From NCBI GenBank assembly GCA_905221605.1, contig CAJNDS010000524.1, forward strand, positions 705,581 through 769,580: a DNA stretch of 64,000 nt, in the 5' to 3' direction. This DNA is from Symbiodinium natans. Lineage: Eukaryota; Sar; Dinophyceae; Suessiales; Symbiodiniaceae. The notes under the pieces are model-generated. The model worked only from the letters and a program-made list of their open reading frames with translations, was not told where the DNA came from and did no database searches. Position numbers and translations under genes: made by a program. Numbering within the stretch: the stretch's first letter is position 1; each line of letters begins with the position of its first letter. Below, in pieces: positions 61,501-64,000 of this stretch.

Positions 61501-62215
61501 GTGCTGTGGAGAACCTGGAGTACAGGTGCCTACCACTCCCGCACTGGTGTTCAGCGTAGAGTTGAAATCTCCTAAAACCACTAATGTGTCGCGCTGTGGG
61601 ACTCCACGAACTGCTTTTGATAAAGATGTCAGGCGCTGCGATCTGTCCTCTCGGTTCTGCTGGGCTGTTTTGGAAGTGGCCCATACATGCTGATACACCG
61701 CTACCGTATGCACGCGTGCTCCTTTCCATTGGAAAACCACTTCCAGAACCCTCCCTTTGTGATGCTCGCTCCATCTGATGGTGGCTTTGGGAATGTGCGG
61801 GGCTGTTAGTATCATTACTCCGTCTGCCCTTTTGTCATCATGAACGTGCTGGGCCTGTGGTTGTGCGCCTTTTTGTGTCGTAAAGGTGTGGTCTGGCGCA
61901 GGTTGGCTTTTGGCCTTGGGGGCTTTGGCCTTGCCTTTGCTTGCTGGGCCACCCCTCAACATCAAACTCAGTGCTTTCCTGCCAGTGCGTCTCTTGCAGA
62001 GCGATCACATCATATTGATCTGAAGCAGTGCGCAACCAGGTGCGAAGCTCAGCCCATTGCTGTTGACCTAGGTGCCCGGCGTTCCAAGTCAATACCCTCA
62101 GTGGTTTGACCATGTTGCCTCCTCTGGGTCTGGGCGCTGTGCGCATAGCGGGGGGCGTCGACTGTGTCGACCCCTCTGTCGCTATTGGGAGGGCGCAAGC
62201 CGCTTCTCTCCACAT
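58560..62215 (-). pseudogene. Decayed LINE: endonuclease, RT, C-terminal zinc fingers
   Basis: On the minus strand, VLTWNAGHLGQQQWAELRTW and VIALQETHWQE (endonuclease start, about 62110-62010) are followed in another frame by LVVLGDFNSTLNTSAGVVG (about 61580). A third frame has SQSQIDYILVPKP and GGHCPVEAKI. RT begins with CFIPKPNKPPTKPSNLRPLG and PQFAYQPQRGLSDALSRV (about 60480-60310). Motifs A and B are inverted (see 59985-60262). LTGYADDLTVHHA (motif C) and GFKVNSDKCHVMVKLIG resume on the minus strand (about 59910-59760), then FKYLGVYVSHGNQEKATLDY. The tail has CCRYCPFHTTTEQGLHIHEA, CAACHKNFALWKGLKDHLP and LCPFCGKSVTDRREHPTQCG. At least five frame changes; inactive. Confidence 0.85.
59985..60262 (+). 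other. Inverted RT segment carrying motifs A and B
   Basis: The plus strand here encodes ICFALDLSQAFDMVRRQDLM (motif A, catalytic Asp) and ESTTGIKQGCKLAPTLFSLL (motif B). The RT parts before (60762-60270) and after (59984-59610) are on the minus strand. The missing motifs fit exactly the gap of the minus-strand RT, so a segment of about 280 bp has been turned around in place. Confidence 0.8.
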
Positions 62216-62500
62216 ATTCCGGCGTCAAGATCCCTTTCCTGTAAGAAACGCTCTGCTGAGCGCGTGAAACTAAAGTACATGCTCTCCTGAATGCAACTTT
62301 ACGAATGCTCCGAAAATTGTCTTGGTGCTTCGAAGGTACCGCCATCCGCTAGTTTTTCCCCACCTGAAACAGGCTGCGTTTGCTTCTTGTGGGTACTCCT
62401 TCCACCTCGCGGAGCAGTGGAAACCCTATCGCCTACCCCCTGAAAGAATGCAGTGACTGCAATGTCTGAGCTCAGGAGGCCCGGGAATTGGGACCCGGCA

Positions 62501-62622
62501 GATCAGACGGCTCAAAGAACGCGGCTCACCATGGCTCACAGTAAGGCACAAGCTGTTACGTTCCCCTGAGGACTGGTTCCAAAGCCCGGTTTACCAGGAA
62601 GCAAGTGCCTGGCCGTCTGATC
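62501..62622. other. Short inverted repeat beside the microsatellite
   Basis: GATCAGACGG at 62501-62510 is the reverse complement of CCGTCTGATC at 62613-62622. It may bound a small insertion. No gene lies in 62350-62628. Confidence 0.4.
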
Positions 62623-62628
62623 CGTGGC

Positions 62629-62649
62629 GGCTTCTACTACTACTACTAT

Positions 62650-62683
<34 letters not shown>

Positions 62684-62715
62684 GCTGCTACTACTACTAC
62701 TACTACTACTACTAG

Positions 62716-62765
<50 letters not shown>

Positions 62766-62835
62766 CACCAGTACTACTATTACTGCTACTACTACTACTA
62801 CTACTACTATTATTATTACTATTTCTATTACTACT
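62629..62835 (+). repeat. TAC/ACT trinucleotide microsatellite
   Basis: About 65 near-perfect triplets with a few interruptions (GCTGCT, ATTATT, CTCCACCAGT). Confidence 0.95.
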
Positions 62836-62999
62836 AGGCTAGCGCGCCCCAGGGCGCCTGGTGGGTTTGCTGTGGTAAAGCCGCCGGACATAGGTGTTTT
62901 GCGTCATTTCCAGTAGAGGCCGAAAAATCACCAAAAAAAATTACTCGCGGGCACGCAAAATGAAGGTTTCAGGGTTTGGAAGGGGTGTGCTGCTGTACC

Positions 63000-63215
63000 T
63001 AAAGGCTCAAGCGTCCCGACACCCTCAAGCCTGAAGCCTAAAGCCGAAACCCTAAACCCCTAAAGCCTAAAGCGGAAACCCTAAACCCTAAACCCTACAC
63101 CGTAAACCCTAAACGCTAAACCCTAAGGCCTAGACTCAAAACCCTAAACCCTAAACCCTCAACCCTAAACCCCTAAAGCCTAAGCCCTTCACCCTAAACC
63201 CTGAAGCCCATCCCT
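63000..63215 (+). repeat. Interstitial telomere-like CCCTAAA patch
   Basis: AACCCTAAACCCTAAACCCT-type words mixed with CCTAAAGCC variants over about 200 bp. It is followed within 250 bp by a transposase fragment. Confidence 0.8.
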
Positions 63216-63445
63216 GAAGTCAAAAGGTGTGTGTCGGCAGCATTTTTGGAACTGCCAGGCATTCCCCTGCTGCACGGCTTTCGACAGAGAAAGATTTACT
63301 GCTGCAGTGCTCGAAGCACAGCTTGCAAAAGCAAGTTTGGAGTGTCACCAGACCAAGACTTGCGAAAGACCCACTGGTGAATCCGATTCTTGAGGAAAGG
63401 CGAACCGTCTTCGCGATGGGTGCGATTGGCCTTCGCACTGATGAA

Positions 63446-64000
63446 TCATTTCAAAACACCCCAGTCCGAGTCCAGACACTGTGTGCCTGCCAAGGTGCTA
63501 CAGTTTTTGGGCACCTTGCTGTCGGACAGAACTTTGCAGTACTCACGGTTTGTGTGGCTAACCTGAACGCACTTGAAACCTGTTGCCACAGACGCTTTCT
63601 GCCAGGACTTGGCCCCGTCCGCATAAAGACAACTGCGGTTGCGGGTGGCACGATCCAAGATCTTGCTTTGCATGATCTCGCGGAAACTCTCGATGGGAGG
63701 TCTGCCGCGTGGCAGCACAGCCTGAAGCATCGCTTTCATTGTAGAAACAGGTCGCAGAAACTTGACCACGATCCGGGAGGACTTGCGTTCCCGAATGCCA
63801 AGTATGCGCCAGTGCACCGGGTAAGCTTCGTGCTTCTTGGAGCGAGCCTCCAACGCCTGGATCTGATCTTGCAGCAACGTGTGGGATCTCGGGACCCACC
63901 ACTTGCCGATGGAAGTAGCATCGACCTCAAGCGATCCAGCAAGTTTGCTGGAGCCGCACAAGAGCTCGCCCTGGCGTGCCTCCTTCTGCAGGACGGTGTC
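63446..64000 (-). CDS. IS1595/Merlin-like transposase, C-terminal part (5' end beyond the window)
   Basis: The minus-strand frame is open from the right edge to 63446. LAGSLEVDATSIGKWW carries the first catalytic Asp. ILGIRERKSSRIVVKFLRPV follows, then SCLYADGAKSWQKA (second Asp), and LAGTQCLDSDWGVLK at the end. The family uses a DDE/DDN triad to move DNA. It is a different lineage from the gene at 45.6-47.4 kb (no C-terminal finger, different motif wording). The last residues before the stop lack the long tail of that gene. No frame break is visible in the part present. Confidence 0.65.
   Translation of the reverse strand, partial: DTVLQKEARQGELLCGSSKLAGSLEVDATSIGKWWVPRSHTLLQDQIQALEARSKKHEAYPVHWRILGIRERKSSRIVVKFLRPVSTMKAMLQAVLPRGRPPIESFREIMQSKILDRATRNRSCLYADGAKSWQKASVATGFKCVQVSHTNREYCKVLSDSKVPKNCSTLAGTQCLDSDWGVLK

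Noticed and set aside
62624-62842. Poly-Thr/Leu ORF of 72 residues
   Set aside because: Translation of the TAC microsatellite.

Overview
The window looks like nuclear DNA of a dinoflagellate, most likely a Symbiodiniaceae/Suessiales-type genome. Pointers seen in the sequence: degenerate TTTAGGG/CCCTAAA telomere-like tracts at several internal places, no compact operon-like gene layout, many satellites, and retroelement proteins of kinds known to me from dinoflagellates (tyrosine-recombinase retroelements, a cytosine methyltransferase fused to reverse transcriptase). No rRNA, tRNA or dinoflagellate spliced-leader copy was recognised. Almost every recognisable gene belongs to a mobile element; most are broken and a few are intact. 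The species assignment is inference.

Layout. (1) 1-8.4 kb, minus strand: a decayed tyrosine-recombinase retroelement read in the order recombinase, gag, pol. Its pol part carries a 2OG-Fe(II) dioxygenase-like domain followed by a methyltransferase-like domain that runs off the left edge. Gag and pol are separated by one in-frame stop. A 2 kb fold-back repeat lies in what may be an intron (1898-4814). (2) 10.3-13.1 kb, minus: an unidentified protein with a treble-clef-like zinc finger and a kinase-like region. (3) 14-20.2 kb: broken DIRS-like pol (minus), a phosphatase-like fragment and a gag (plus), and a MYND-like fragment (minus).

(4) 20244-28065: the best-preserved element. It is flanked by split direct repeats in the A1-ORFs-B1-A2-B2 order and encodes a tyrosine recombinase, a gag, and a 1120-residue protein joining a full C5-cytosine methyltransferase to RT and RNase H. 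Gag and pol are again in one frame separated by a single TAG. (5) 29.2-30.5 kb: a decayed RT/RNase H. (6) 32691-35964: a compact second split-direct-repeat element with one intact RT-RNase H gene and no recombinase or gag. It sits inside a CCCTAAA-type tract that continues to about 37060.

(7) 37-45.6 kb: a broken unknown gene, an A-tailed SINE-like module, several minisatellites, a disordered lysine-rich protein, and a 178-bp direct duplication. (8) 45.6-47.4 kb: a Merlin/IS1595-type transposase with an extra C-terminal zinc finger and a frameshift. (9) 47.5-54.2 kb: a satellite array with a homogenised 280-bp higher-order core, interrupted by an AT-rich, 5'-truncated LINE with an intact 953-residue ORF. 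(10) 55.4-62.2 kb: decayed retroelements, mainly a minus-strand LINE with endonuclease, RT, zinc fingers and a ubiquitin-protease-like box. About 280 bp of its RT is inverted. (11) 62.6-64 kb: a TAC microsatellite, another telomere-like patch and a second IS1595-type transposase fragment.

Together the window is a record of serial insertions, with several retroelements carrying borrowed enzyme domains (DNA methyltransferase, putative dioxygenase, phosphatase-like, ubiquitin-protease-like).
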